NCBI RefSeq assembly: GCF_950295315.1 | Contig: NC_080175.1 | Location: 62,972,487-63,036,486, forward strand | Direction of reading: 5' to 3' | DNA: 64,000 nucleotides | Source: Erinaceus europaeus | Taxonomy: Eukaryota > Chordata > Mammalia > Eulipotyphla > Erinaceidae | In this document: positions 32,740 through 43,745 of the stretch, one piece after another | How the letters are laid out: every line of letters begins with the position of its first letter | Position numbering within the stretch: position 1 is the first letter of the stretch | The notes under the pieces: model-generated | Databases searched by the model: none | Told to the model about the DNA's origin: nothing | Seen by the model: only the letters and a program-made list of their open reading frames with translations | Translations under genes and position numbers: made by a program

Positions 32740-34589
32740 TTTTGTAGAGTTTAGAGCATGAATGGGTGTTGGATCTTGTCAAAGGCTTTCTCTGCATCTA
32801 TTGAGATAATCATGTGGTTTTTGGCTTTGCTTTTATTGATGTGGTGAATGACATTGATTGACTTACGGATGTTGAACCAGCCTTGCAATCCTGGGATGAA
32901 TCCCACTTGGTCGTGATGAACAATCTTTTTGATATGTTGCTGTATCCGGTTGGCCAAGATCTTGTTTAATATTTTGGCATCTATGTTCATCAGAGATATT
33001 GGTCTGTAGTTTTCCTTTTTTGTTCTGTCCCTATCAGCTTTTGGTATCAGGGTGATGTTGGCTTCATAGAAGGTGGAAGGGAGTATTCCTGTTTCTTCAA
33101 TCTTATGGAAAAGCTTAAGAAGTATGGGTACTAACTGTTTCCTGAAAGTTTTGTAGAATTCGTTTGTGAAGCCATCTGGTCCAGGACTTTTGTTGTTGGG
33201 GAGATTCATAATAACGGTTTCAATTTCTTTGTCTGTGATTGGTGCATTTAGATTTTGTAGTTCTTCTTGGTTCAGTTTTGGAGGGCATATGTTTCTAGGA
33301 ATTGTTCCATTTCTTCCAGATTCTCTAGCTTGGTGGCATATAGTTCTTTATAGAAGTTTCACAGGATTCTCTGGATTTCTGTGGTGTCAGTTGTGATATC
33401 TCCTCCATCGTTTACAATTCTATTAATTTGAGTCTTCTCTCTTTTTTGTTTGGTGAGTCTGGCTAGGGGTTTGTCAATTTTGTTTAATCTTTCAAACAAC
33501 CAACATTTGGCTTCATTGATCTTTTGTATTATTCTTTTATTTTCGATGTTGTTTATTTCTGCTCTAACTTTAGTGATTTCTTTCCTTCTGGTTGCTTTAG
33601 GGTTCCTTTGTTCCTCTCCCTCTAAGTCCTTGAGGTGTGCAGTAAGGTCGTTCACTTGACCTTCTTCTTGGTGTTTAATATGTGATTGTATGGCTATAAG
33701 TTTCCCTCTCAGTACTGCTTTCGCTGTGTCCCAAATATTTTGATAGGCTGTGTCTTCATTTTCATTAGTTTCCAGGAACATTTGAATTTCCTGTTTGAGT
33801 GAGTCTCTGACCCAGTAGTTCTTAAGGAGCATGTTGTTTAGTTTCCAAATTCTGTGACTTTTAATAATTTTCTGTTTGTTGTTAAATGTTAGTTTTACTC
33901 CACTGTGGTCTGAGAAGATACTAGGGATGATTTCAATGTTCTTGAATTTATTGATGCTGTCTTTGTGGCCTAATGTGGTCTATCCTTGAGTATGTGTTAT
34001 GTGGATTTGGAAAGAAGGTGTATTCCAGTTTTTTGGGGTGGAGGAGTCTGAAAATGTCCAAGAGGTCTAGTCTGTTGATCTCTTCATTTAATTCTCTTGT
34101 ATCTTTATTGGTTCTCTGCTTTGTTGATCTGTCTAAGTGTGAGAGTGGGGTATTGAAGTCTCCCACTATTATTGAATTACTATTGATATATTTTTGAAAT
34201 TCCTTCAGTAGGTGCTTAATGTATTTAGATGGTCCCTCATTGGGTGCATAGATGTTAATAATTGTTAAGTCTTCTTGGCTGATTGATCCTCTAATCATTA
34301 TTTAATGTCCTTGCCTATCTTTTATTACTTTATTTAATTTTAAATCTATCGTGTCTGAGATGAGAATGGCTGTTCCTGCCCTTTTTTGTGGTCCGTTAGC
34401 CTGTATGATAGTTTTCCATCCTTTCACTTTAAGTCTGTGTTTATCTTGTTGTGACAGATGGGATTCTTGCAAGCAGCATATGGCTGGGTTATGTTTTCTG
34501 ATCCATCCCCCCGCCCTGTGCCTTTTGATGGGTGAGTTTAAGCCATTGACATTTATTGATATTATGGATTTAAAGTATTGTAGTTCCAT
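32740..34589 (-). pseudogene. L1 ORF2, endonuclease to RT, broken
   Basis: ORF2p makes the nick and the cDNA. The start MELQYFKSIISINVNGLNS at 34589 is the usual ORF2 start region. The endonuclease shows a CLQESHL motif, VGDFNTPLS (about 34160) and SRIDHI (about 33975). An in-frame stop lies at 34299-34301 and the frame shifts before 33832. The linker (33832-33359) and an early RT block ([13 protein letters not shown] and [17 protein letters not shown], 33209-32751) follow in further frames. The catalytic FADD part of RT is beyond the truncation at 32617. Confidence 0.87.
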
Positions 34590-34645
34590 TGTTAAAAAAA
34601 ATTGTTTGCTCTGATATATTGCCAGTATTATAGTATTGTTCTTGT

Positions 34646-35075
34646 TTATAAGAGGTCTTTCAGAACCTCTTTCAGGGCCAGCTTGGTGATGGTTGCCTCC
34701 TTTAACTGTTGTTTATCTATGAAGGTTTTGATCCCTCCATCTAGTTTGAATGAAAGTCTAGCAGGATATATTATCCTTGGTTGAAACCCTTTTTCATTCA
34801 GGGCTCGATAGATATCTTGCCACTCCCTTCTGGCTTTTAGAGTTTGAGTGGAGAAGTCTGCAGATAATCTTATGGGTTTTCCCTTGTATGTGACTTTTTG
34901 TTTCTCTCTTGCCATTCCTTTCCTCTAATGTTGTTTTCATTTCTGTGATTAATAAGTTTATTATAGCTTGCATACTTTTCTTATTTATGTTTACTTCTGG
35001 CTGATTTATAGTTTCTTCTTGGCTCTTGTCTTCATTCATTGGAGTAGTAGTTTTATTTGTTTTTGATCTACCCAT
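34646..35075 (-). pseudogene. L1 ORF1 with central deletion
   Basis: ORF1p is the L1 RNA-binding chaperone: N-terminal tail, long coiled coil, RRM and C-terminal domain, roughly 330-370 residues in placental mammals. Here the N-terminal tail (MGRSKTNKTTTPMNEDKSQ, from 35075) continues for about 55 codons and then joins, in a different frame, the C-terminal domain (GKPIRLSADFSTQTLKARRE from about 34900, ending at 34646). Only about 145 codons are left, so the coiled coil and RRM are missing. The join lies near 34915-34925. The result could neither trimerise nor bind RNA normally. Confidence 0.8.
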
Positions 35076-36215
35076 TTTTTGATTTATGTGTTTCCTTTTT
35101 TTTTATGCTCTGTTGTTCCTCAGTTGTTGTGTCTTGAGTACAAGTAACATTGTACTAAATACCTTTATGACAATTGCACTCACCAACCTCTGGAATTACA
35201 GTAGCAACTGAAGCAAGTATTGAAGTAGTTTAATCATTACCAGTTAGCCAAACAATTTCTCCAGTCCGTGAATAAATAGTAACCAAATCCCAGTGAAGAA
35301 AGAAAAAAGAAAGAAAGGATAGCAAGAATAGACAGTTATGCAAATCTACTATCCACTGTATATTCTAGGGGTAACAGGAGGGGAAAGGGAACTAGAACAG
35401 AGATACACACATAGAGAGTCCACTCTGAGTCAGATTTCTTCCCCAAATAATTCACAAATTCAGAAAGGCAAAGAAGAAGGAAGGAAGAAGTGTATGACAA
35501 GATTAAAAAAAAAAAGAAGAGAGAGAGACGAGAGAGAAAAAAGGGAAAAGATAAGAAAAAGAGCTGTAATTAAATAGCAGTGAAAGGAAATTCCCAAATG
35601 TGTATCAGTGAATTCAAAGAAGCACACTGTGGTGTGGGGGCTGGAGGTTGTGACTTTGGAAGCTGTAGGATTAAGGAAGAAGGGATGACAAGAATGAGAA
35701 AAAGAAAGAAAAAGAGAGAGAGAGAAAAAGAAAAAGATAAGAAAAAGAACAGTCATAAAAGGGCAGTGAAAGGAAAGGTTTTTTTTTTCTATTTATTTTT
35801 AATTATTTATTAGCTATGTGGGGTGGGTTGGCTACTTAGAAAGAAAAAAGGCCAGAGGTTTCAGAAGTGTATAGACGTAGAATTAATGATACTCCCTGGT
35901 GGGGCAGGAATTTGATAAAGAAAAGGAGCTCCCCTCCCCTGCTAGGAGCTGGTCCCCAGGGACTGGTTATGGGGGGGGCAGGAAGGAGGTATGCTTGAAA
36001 ATTAAAAGGAAGAAAAAAAAAATTTTCCCCCTTTTTGCCCTACTCTAATTCTTAATCCTAATTAAGTTATAATCCCCTCCTTGGTGTCACCTCTAGGACC
36101 CCTTATTGGCTGGCCTGCTAAAGGCAGAAAATCCTACCGTTTCCAGGAGATGTGGTCAGAGCTCAGCCACTAGAAGCTTCTCAGTCTGCCATCTTCTGGG
36201 AAACCCCGCCCCCCA
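35076..36215 (-). promoter_or_regulatory. L1 5'UTR/promoter region with YY1-like site
   Basis: About 1.1 kb precede ORF1. At its start the minus strand reads AAGATGGC (36188-36195), the core of a YY1 site, in the position where primate L1 5'UTRs carry one that sets the transcription start. The outer 250 bp are GC-richer, while 35280-35800 is strongly purine-rich on the plus strand (GAAAGAAAAAGAGAGAGAG-like). Promoter activity is inferred from position only. Confidence 0.6.
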
Positions 36216-36219
36216 AAGC

Positions 36220-36430
36220 TTTTTTAAAGGATTTCTCAAAAATGAAAACTAGCTCCAAGTCCTTTTGATCCAACGAGAGCTGTTCTCAAAGATGTCCTCG
36301 GATCCACTCTCAGGGTCGCGGTGGTCCCCGGAGACTCCTAAGAGAAAGCCCCCGAGCTACAGTGCTCCCTCCCAGTCCTCTGCCAGCCACCCAGCAGTGC
36401 TCTGCAACCCTCTCTTGTCTTTTCATTCAG
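36220..36430. other. GC-rich segment next to the L1 5' end
   Basis: A short block (about 36265-36410: CGGATCCACTCTCAGGGTCG, CGGTGGTCCCCGGAGACTCC) stands out in an AT-rich neighbourhood. A 64-codon plus frame crosses it, with a proline/serine-rich stretch (SPETPKRKPPSYSAPSQSS). It could be part of an extended L1 promoter on the minus strand, or a fragment of a processed transcript. I do not recognise a protein. Confidence 0.3.
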
Positions 36431-36554
36431 CTGTCTTCACATATTGTTTCATGCCCTAGATTTAGAGAAATGGTACAGCATGTGGTTGAGAGTATTTTGT
36501 AGATTAATAGATAAAAGTATTAAAATATGTAAAGTGCTGAGACACTTGAAATAA

Positions 36555-36560
36555 CATATA

Positions 36561-36629
<69 letters not shown>
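36555..36629. repeat. Compound (TA)n(GA)n microsatellite
   Basis: Mostly uninterrupted TA to 36604, with one TG variant near 36565, then GA repeats to 36629. Confidence 0.96.
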
Positions 36630-37339
36630 CAGAAACAAAATTAAAAGATGTATTATAATAAAAGTAAACTAATTGTCAACTACGGTACTAAAGGGAAAGG
36701 GAGCCTTAAGAGTGGGTTTCTGTTTTAAGTATTAATTTTCAGGATATGATAATGCTAATAGAAATATTATAAGGAAACACCACTGTATCTGTGCAGTATA
36801 GGAATTATTAGCTGATCTTGAGAACCAGAGAACGCTACAAATCTCACCCTAAACAGCTGTGATATCTGACTATGTACTCCATCTGTGTTTCTGTAGCTCT
36901 TTTGATATGCTGAAGTTATAAATAACATTATAATATATAAAGGTAGTTAATTCTATACCTATTTTCTTAAGAAATATTCATTATTTTCAAATAATAATAA
37001 TAATATTGTTTTTGCATAACTGTTGCCAACCTTTGAGTAACATTATTACCCTCCAGAATTGCTCAAAGAACTTTACATAGATTAGTTCATTCACTCTTCT
37101 GAACATAGCAATTGAGTTGATGAACTATGTATCTCCATTTGATAGATATAACAGCTCCAAATCTAAATAACTTGCCTAAAGGAGTAATGGAATCCAATTC
37201 TTTGGTCTGATTTCAGTATCCGTACTGTTTACCAAGATACTTCCAGGCTTGTCTGCCAATCCTCTCTAACACTAGTCAGTTCCAGAAAGAAAGTAATTGT
37301 TATGCTCTGGGAAATTGTAACTAAAAGCTCCCAGCACAA
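36630..37339. other. No recognisable feature
   Basis: AT-rich; short (AAT)n at about 36990-37005; no gene seen. Confidence 0.5.
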
Positions 37340-38520
37340 CAAACCATATGCTGTTTAAAGGCACTACTAGTGGTGGTCAGTGAGGTCAAATCAGAGAGCA
37401 CCAGGAATGAGCTTCTCTGCTGGATATGGGTGTTGACAGGTTGATCCATACCCCCAGCCTGTTTCTGTCTTTCCTTAGTAGGGCAGCACTCTGGAGAAGT
37501 GGGGTTCCAGGATACAATGGTGAGGTTTCTGCCCATTGAAGTCAGGTTAGTGTCATGGTAGCATTTGCAATTTGGTGGCTAGAAAGCATTAAGATATAAA
37601 GCAGAATAAATAGTTTAATAATCAGGAACCTAGAGGTAAGAGTATAGCAGATGAGATTTGATGTCTTCGTGTTGGAAGGAGCTAGGAAATCTATTTTAGG
37701 CATATTCTAGTGATCCCATGACTTTACTAATTTTTGCCTAGGATGGACAGCTAACATGCAGGTCTTCTAAAAGTATTGTCTGGGAGTTTTGTGTCAGAGT
37801 TGGTAATAGGAAGGACCAGAAAGATGGATCAGGGCAGAGAGAAGCTCCCAAATATGGGAAATTATATGAATACCATCAATTGTAAACTCCATCTATCTGA
37901 CCTAGGACCCATGTCTATTTGTAATTAGCACAATATTTAATATTTAGTGTGTAACCTCTACTTCCGTCATTCTGAGCTCACATTCCACATCTAAGCCACA
38001 TTTATTTCAGTACCACTCTTCCTGGAGTGGCTGAGTGTGTTGACCCAGCCTCCCTTTGGAGAATGGAACAATTTTTACCACTGTTATTCTACATTGAGGG
38101 CAAGGTTTTGTAGAGGCCCAGAGGAGGGCTTATGATGTTGTTCCTGTTGGAGATGAGCAGCGATGGTGAAGAGAGGGATCTGTTAGAGGTCTAGACCCAT
38201 CATATCTGTGTGGGAATCCCAGGATTCCCTAACTAGGGCCCTGGATAATAAGTGGCCTGGTAGTGACCAACCAAAAGGGTTTAATCATTAAAGCATGCAG
38301 GTCTCTTGCCCTTAACCAGCTTTTGTAGTCCTTACTCTATCTGGCAGTGTTAGGCTTAGAGTGACTGAGGAAAATGTAGTAGGTACTCAGGATTTCTACA
38401 TCTAAGTAGTAAAATATTTGTTTAAGTACTCTATGGTGTCCTTTTTATGTGTTTCTACTTGCTTGCTGTACTTACTGAGTCACTGTAGACTACTGCACTT
38501 TTGCTTTAAGGTATATGTTT
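37340..38520. mobile_element. L1 3'-end modules Y (inverted) and X, back to back
   Basis: 37400-37650 carries the complement of module Y (GTTGACAGGTTGATCCATAC, GTTCCAGGATACAATGGTGA, TTTGGTGGCTAGAAAGC, CAGGAACCTAGAGG). From about 37660 the plus strand reads module X (GGAAATCTATTTTAGGCATA, GGACCAGAAAGATGGATCAG, ATTGAGGGCAAGGTTTTGTA, GCTTTTGTAGTCCTTACTCT). In the copy at 61.5-62.6 kb the same X is followed by Y in forward orientation. The tail at 38400-38520 resembles sequence next to module Z. Confidence 0.65.
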
Positions 38521-38529
38521 CCCCCAACT

Positions 38530-38745
38530 TATGGAAACAGTCAGAAAAATTCAAATAAAGACAAAAGGGAGATACCACCTCACCCCTGTGAGAATGTCAT
38601 ACATCAGAAAGGACAGCAACAGTAAATGCTGGAGATGTTGTGGGGACAAAAATAACCTTCCTTCACTGCTGGTGGAGATGTAAATTGGACCAACCCCTCT
38701 GCCGAGCAGTCTGAAGAACCCTCACAAGGCTAGAAATGGAACTTC
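38530..38745 (+). mobile_element. L1 ORF2 fragment, plus strand
   Basis: ATTCAAATAAAGACAAAAGG, GAGAATGTCATACATCAGAA, ATGCTGGAGATGTTGTGGGG and GTAAATTGGACCAACCCCTC follow the last third of ORF2. It is truncated on both sides and is similar to the start of the fragment at 63355. Confidence 0.85.
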
Positions 38746-38892
38746 ATTTCCTTAATTCTGTCCTTCTTTTCCTTCATAGTTCCATTACTCCCTTGCTTCC
38801 TACTAGTTACTATTCTCTTTTCTACTTTACTTATTTTTATAAGAACATCTATTCATTAAACATGCATTCTGCAGTTTTCTATTCTTTTATTT

Positions 38893-40735
38893 GTGAAATA
38901 GAAAATATCAACAAAACCATAGAATAAGAGGGGTTGAAATTCCACACATTTCCCACCACCAGAGTTCCATATCCCATTCCCTGCATTGGAAGCTTTCATA
39001 TTCTTTATCTCTCTGGGAGCATGGATGCAGGGTCATTCTTGGGTGCATAAGGTGGGAAGTCTTTTTTCTGTAATTGCTTCTCTGATGAACATGGTCATTG
39101 GCAGTTTGACTCATGCTCCCAGCCTGTTTCTATCTTTCCCTACTGGGGCAGGGCTCTGGTGAGGAGGGGTTCCAGGGTACATTGGTGAAGTAATCTGTTC
39201 AGGTGAGTCAGGTTAACATCATGGTAGCATTTGCTACTTGGTGTTTGGAATGTGTATTCCTTTGCTTCCTTCTTTCTTGTGGGACTCAGTTCAGTAGTTC
39301 CTGTAAGGTGGGGTTGATTGTGGAAAATTCCTTTAGTTCTTGAATATTTTAGAAAACCTTTATTTCTCCCTCATATTTGAAGGATAATTTTGCAGGATAC
39401 AATATTCATGGCTGGAATTCCCTTTACTTTAGAACTTTGACTATAACATCGCACACTCTCCTTCCCTCTGGAGTTTGTAAAGAGAAATCTGACCAAAGTC
39501 TTATAGCTCTGCCTTTGTATATAACTTTTTCCTATCCTTAGTAGCCAGCAATTTTTTTCCCTTGCCATTGACTTTTGGTAGTTTTACAATAAAATGCATT
39601 GGCATTGGTCTTTCTTGTATTTATAAATCTGGGTGATCATTCTGGCTCTTGGAAGAGAATGTTCTGATGGTTTCCTAAGTGAGGGACGTTTTCAGCTGAA
39701 ATCGCTCTGAAAATGGACTCTGGGTCTTTGGTCATGTCCTCCTTTTCAGATAAACTTATAACTCTTATTTATATTTAATCTTTTGATGGAGTCTGCAATT
39801 TCATAGAGAGCTGCTTCAGTCTTTCTGAACCATTTCTCACCCTCATCTTTGAATTGAAAGAGTGGCCTGGCTATATTTTCTTGATTGGAGATTATTTCTT
39901 CTGAGTGTGTGGATCTATTTGTTAAACCTTCTACCTGGACATGGGTTGTAGTTTGGGTATCTTTTGCTCCCTGGAGTTCTAACTGAAGTTCTTCTTTCTT
40001 TTTTCTTAGTGATCTTTGCTGTAAGTTCATCTCTCATGTATTTAATTCCATAGTAACATGCTCTTTTTAATTCTTGCTTAAATTCTTAGAGAGCCTTTAT
40101 AATGATCTCTGTGTAGTCTGTCTCTGAGAGTCTCTCTAAATCTGTAATTTCTTGGATTTCCTGTTTTATTTCTGTCTGGCTGATACAGCATAGTTAGCTG
40201 TTTAGTTCTGATTCTCTGCTTGCACACTTTTTGTGCTGGTTATTGATAGCCAGCAGGTGGTGTTATTGTGATCTCTAGGTTTCTCTTGTTTGTATGATCT
40301 GCATAGTGTGGAGCAGGGTCGGGTGGTGGTTGCTTTGGGCTGTCTTGTAGTCACAAATGCCCTGTTTTATGTTGTGTCCTTGTCTTGAATTCAGAAGACT
40401 AAAGCCCCCACCTAAGTCAAAGACTGAGAGGTTTTAAGCCCCTGTCTCTTTTCTTCCAACATTAGGAACACTGTTACTTGCTTGCTGCATGTAAAATGAA
40501 ATCGACAAAATGCTCAGCTCAACGCCCATGCGGCCCAGAGCTCTGATTTGATTTTGCTTTTCTTCAACTTGCGCTTTCACCCCTTTTTGCTTCAACCTCA
40601 CACAAGCACTCACTGGAGGCTGGAGAAATTTCAGCTGTAGATTATGACTTCAGTTGGGTCTCTTGTATTTATTTGTTGTTTTTGAAAGAGAGGTGATTTA
40701 GTCCCAGTTATTCCGTGGCTTCGCCTCCTGGAAGT
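38893..40735 (-). mobile_element. 'Half-L1': L1 3' end joined to ORF1 and 5' region, ORF2 absent
   Basis: The minus strand reads a 5' region from about 40735 (GGGACTTCCAGGAGGCGAAG), an ORF1-like frame with a coiled-coil-rich segment (40030-39746) and a C-terminal piece (39568-39371), and then, without any ORF2, module Y of the L1 3'UTR (39247-38893, ending near TTTTGTTGATATTTTC). Length is about 1.85 kb. The layout is that of HAL1 (half-LINE) elements, which keep ORF1 and use L1 ORF2p in trans. It may equally be one L1 copy with a large internal deletion. Confidence 0.6.
39371..40030 (-). pseudogene. ORF1-like frame of the half-L1, broken
   Basis: From 40030 the frame reads a Lys/Glu/Gln-rich segment (SLRKKKEELQLELQGAKDT) and KWFRKTEAALYEIADSIKR, which has heptad-like spacing and looks like the ORF1p coiled coil. 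Stops interrupt it between 39746 and 39568; the same frame resumes with a C-terminal part (GKSYIQRQSYKTLVRFLFT). Domain order fits ORF1p but identity is low, so it is an old copy. Confidence 0.6.
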
Positions 40736-40904
40736 CCCCTGCAGTTTTTTTGTTTTGTTTTGTTTTTCTGGATCAGTAGAAATATTGTGATCCATCTTAA
40801 GACTTATACTAGATATTTTAGTTCGACATCATGAAACAAGATTTTTCAAGTTAATAAAATGTCACTTTACTTAAATAGATACTGAAAAAATCAGCTTTAA
40901 TATT

Positions 40905-41543
40905 ATGATAAATTCTATTGTTTAAACTTTAAACAACCTTAAAATCATTCTAAAAAAGACTTCTAATTGTAATAGAGTTATCAATTGTGATAAACTTCTA
41001 ACCTGCTACAAGTTTGTTTCATAGTAAGCAAATTGCAGCTGTCAAGTTCTCTACAGAAAAGCAGAATTCCGATGGCTGACATTCCCCATTGAAACAGATG
41101 TACAACAATTCACCCCCTGGCAATTCTTCAGTGGACATCTGCTTTGGACTTCTATCGGACTCACTGGTACACCTCGAACACTTTACACAAAACTAGCGGC
41201 TTCCCTTTATGCTGCTGGGTTTCTCAAAGACTGACTGCTGCCATGCCTTGGGACTCTAGGCCTCACCTTTCCCCCATGCTAGAAAATGCCCCTCGAGGCA
41301 AGTACACCCCCCAGAGGCAGGAAATGTTTTTTTTTAAGCTGATAAAGTTTTGCCCACAGAGGCAAAAAATGGCCCCCTTAGGCCTTCCCTTGGCAGCACA
41401 CTGGTTCTTGTTGCCCCCGCTTACATGTTTCTCCGTGTTTGTGCCAGTTTATTTTTTTTTGAAAATGCCTGTACGATGTAGGTTTCTGTTCACCCCACAC
41501 CCCTGATACTGTGGTCATTTAGTCAAAAAGAAAAGGGGGAATA
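40905..41543 (+). mobile_element. Endogenous retrovirus-like element, 3' internal part
   Basis: This stretch matches 46735-47545 of the paired-LTR element: AAACAACCTTAAAATCATTC, GAGTTATCAATTGTGATAAA, AGCAGAATTCCGATGGCTGA, CCCCATTGAAACAGATG and then the polypurine tract AAAAAGAAAAGGGGGA (41525-41540) just before the LTR. It lacks the upstream part and any 5' LTR. Blocks carrying the GAGGCAA motif are fewer here (41296, 41314, 41360) than in the other copy. No gag, pro, pol or env sequence is visible. Confidence 0.8.
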
Positions 41544-41837
41544 TGTTGGTATTCTTCGTGTTGGTTTGGTCCCCTTCACCCTACCTCTGAGAGAAATGGT
41601 TTGGTCCTTGCTAGTTTCGCGCCCCTTTTTCTCCCCGGCCTTATGCTAAGGACGTCCAGAGTCCCTGCAGCATCAGCAGAGAAAGAATGACGGGGGAAGC
41701 ACATGGTGTGGTGACTTGCCCGTTTGTGAATGAAGATTAAACTGCAGCTTCTCAGCCCAGCTGTGTGTCCCCAAGTCAGTCTCTATTCACCACTGCAAAG
41801 CTAGCCTGGCCTGCTGGAGCCTCCAAAATTAACAACA
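41544..41837 (+). mobile_element. 3' LTR of that element (type 1, ~294 bp)
   Basis: It starts TGTTGGTATTCTTCGTG right after the polypurine tract and ends AACAACA. It resembles, end to end, the solo LTR at 48036-48334 read on the minus strand: both have TCTGAGAGA followed by GTTTGG(C/T)CCTTGCTAGT, and CCCAGC..TGTGTCCC near the end. A polyadenylation-like ATTAAA lies near 41735. The right flank runs straight into a minus-strand SINE B head. Confidence 0.82.
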
Positions 41838-41899
41838 GAACCTGGGTCCTTGCACGCTGTAACATGTGCACTCAACCAGGTGTGCCATCACCCGGCCCC
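41838..41899 (-). mobile_element. SINE B head fragment, minus strand
   Basis: GAACCTGGGTCCTTGCACGC, TGTAACATGTGCACTCAACC and AGGTGTGCCATCACCCGGCC are the complement of the B head. The remainder is missing, and the break coincides with the LTR end, so the LTR element probably entered this SINE. Confidence 0.85.
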
Positions 41900-42217
41900 T
41901 TTTATTTTATTTTATTTTTAATTTTTATTTATAAAAAGGAAACATTGACAAAAGCATAGGACAAGAGGGGTACAACTTCAAACAATTCCCACCACCAGAA
42001 CTCTGTATCCCATCCCTTCCCCTGATGCTTTCCTATTCTTTAACCCTCTGGGAGTATGGACCCAGGGTCATTATGAGGTGCAGAAGGTGGAAGGTCTGGC
42101 TTCTGTAATTGTTTCCCTGCTGAACATGGATGTTGACAGGTCGATCCATACTCCCAGCCTGTCTCTCTTTTTCCCTATTGGGGAAGGGCTCTGGGGAAGC
42201 AGAGCTCCAGGACACAA
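41900..42217 (-). mobile_element. L1 3'-end insertion (module Y), minus strand
   Basis: The T-rich start TTTATTTATAAAAAGGAAAC, then GGGGTACAACTTCAAACAAT and CTGAACATGGATGTTGACAG, ends at AGCTCCAGGACACA. It is truncated inside module Y. Confidence 0.88.
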
Positions 42218-43745
42218 AGCATTTTGAGGAAATCCTCTGTGGCAGATGCTGTGCAGCTATCAGAGGAAACTCTTCTGCAGGTATGATATAACCTCCGTGG
42301 GGCTGCATACTGCTGAGACAGCTTTCTGAAGACATTTTAAGGCCATCACTATTTGCTTCTCACCTTCTTCCAAACTAGATTAGGGAGTGAGAGAATGACT
42401 CAGTCCAGTAAGAAAAATAATTACATAATTAGATGAAGCATACAAACTCATGGAGAAGCTTGCCAAATTTTGTTGTATAAATATGTCCCAATAAATGTGT
42501 TCAGCATTCCATTAAGGCCATGCCCTGAATGGTTCCATGATTCCTTGTCTCTTTTACCTCCCTTCTTTTACCTCCCTTCCTTCAAACCCTTGCAGCAGCT
42601 GGACTCTTGCACTGGGAAGCCAGAGTTCTGCAGATAAGAGTCAGAGGATAGTCCAGTGACTTCTGTCTATATGGAAATTCCAATGAGATCAATAGAATAT
42701 GAGTTAAGAAAACCAGGTAGGAAAGGAGAACATTTTTATGACAACCTAATTGGACTGAAGACTAAATGACATGAAGAAAGTCTCAGTATTTCCAATGAAA
42801 AGACTACCTTAGGGAAAAAAGATCAGGACATCTTGGCAATGGCTAAGAAGTCCAGATTGTATGAGTAATAGATCTAAATCCCAGTGGCATGGTATGCAAA
42901 CTGGGGACAAGGTTGAAGCACAATGAACAACAAAAATGTCCTTAATCTTGCACAGTTCAGTTTCAACTGCCAGTCATACTTATTTTTTTCACTTTGTTGG
43001 GGAGTTTATAGATAGGATCTTAGTTGTGCTCATGTAGGCCCAACCTCTGATCTTTCTCCTTCAGCCTAGGTCCTCTTGCATCATCATGTCCTAGGACCCT
43101 GCTCTCTACATCCCTTTTACTCCTTTTCCAGTGTCCTATGCTCCATTTATATGTATGTGGAGAAAGAGAGAGATAAACAGAAAGAAACAGACAGATACAG
43201 ACATACAGAGAGATACAGAGAGAAACATCACAGCACCAGAGAGTTCTTGACTACTATAGCATCTCCCATGTAGTGCCAACATGTGACCTGGGCTGCACAC
43301 ATGGCAGGGCAAGTGCCCTACCTACCTGGTGAACTATTTACCTGACTCAAGTACGATACTTGGAATGACCCAGTTTCTGTCTTTAATGATTATATAGTTA
43401 ACAGAATCTATAATTTTTATTAGGAAAATTTCCTTTTAATGTAAGCACTAGGTATTTTTGAAATTTTTGACTTTTCTTGAAATACAAATACTTTTAAGCA
43501 GTAATGAATATTATGAATTGTGTGTTCTCCACTATCAGACTGACTGTGTGTAATCCTGGTTTCACTTCATTACTGCTTCATGACTTTATAAGTCTCTCCT
43601 CCTCTCTAATAAGAGAATAGATATAGCACTTCACACTCATTTTTAAACATCTATTGAAGTAATAGTAGAGATTATAGTGAAATTAAAAGTACCAGCATCT
43701 TAAATAGCAGCAACAGGAATAGCAACAATAGTGTCAAAAAAGAAA
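42218..43745. other. Mostly unassigned; one SINE E-like fragment
   Basis: About 42990-43350 contains a decayed minus-strand SINE E (GGGAGTTTATAGATAGGATC, GAGAAAGAGAGAGATAAACA, GGGCAAGTGCCCTACCTACC, GGTGAACTATTTACCTGAC). Otherwise no gene or family is recognised. Confidence 0.45.

Larger units (their letters stand above)
32617..36215 (-). mobile_element. L1 copy with preserved 5' end, minus strand (3' truncated)
   Basis: Read from right to left: a 5'UTR starting at a GC-rich GGGGGGCGGGGTTTC near 36215; an ORF1 remnant (35075-34646); the start of ORF2 at 34589; endonuclease, linker and RT as far as [14 protein letters not shown] sequence near 32760. It ends at 32617 inside RT, before the FADD motif. 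Most L1 copies lose the 5' end, so a 5' end here is notable. ORF1 has lost its centre, and ORF2 has a stop near 34300 and frame changes near 33.9 kb and 33.3 kb. The 122 bp at its left edge are repeated at the right edge of the L1 piece at 28235-29989. Confidence 0.88.

Noticed and set aside
35280..35800. Purine-rich open frames with Lys/Glu/Arg-rich or Phe/Leu/Ser-rich peptides
   Set aside because: Low-complexity GA-rich DNA in the L1 5'UTR; the peptides merely reflect composition.
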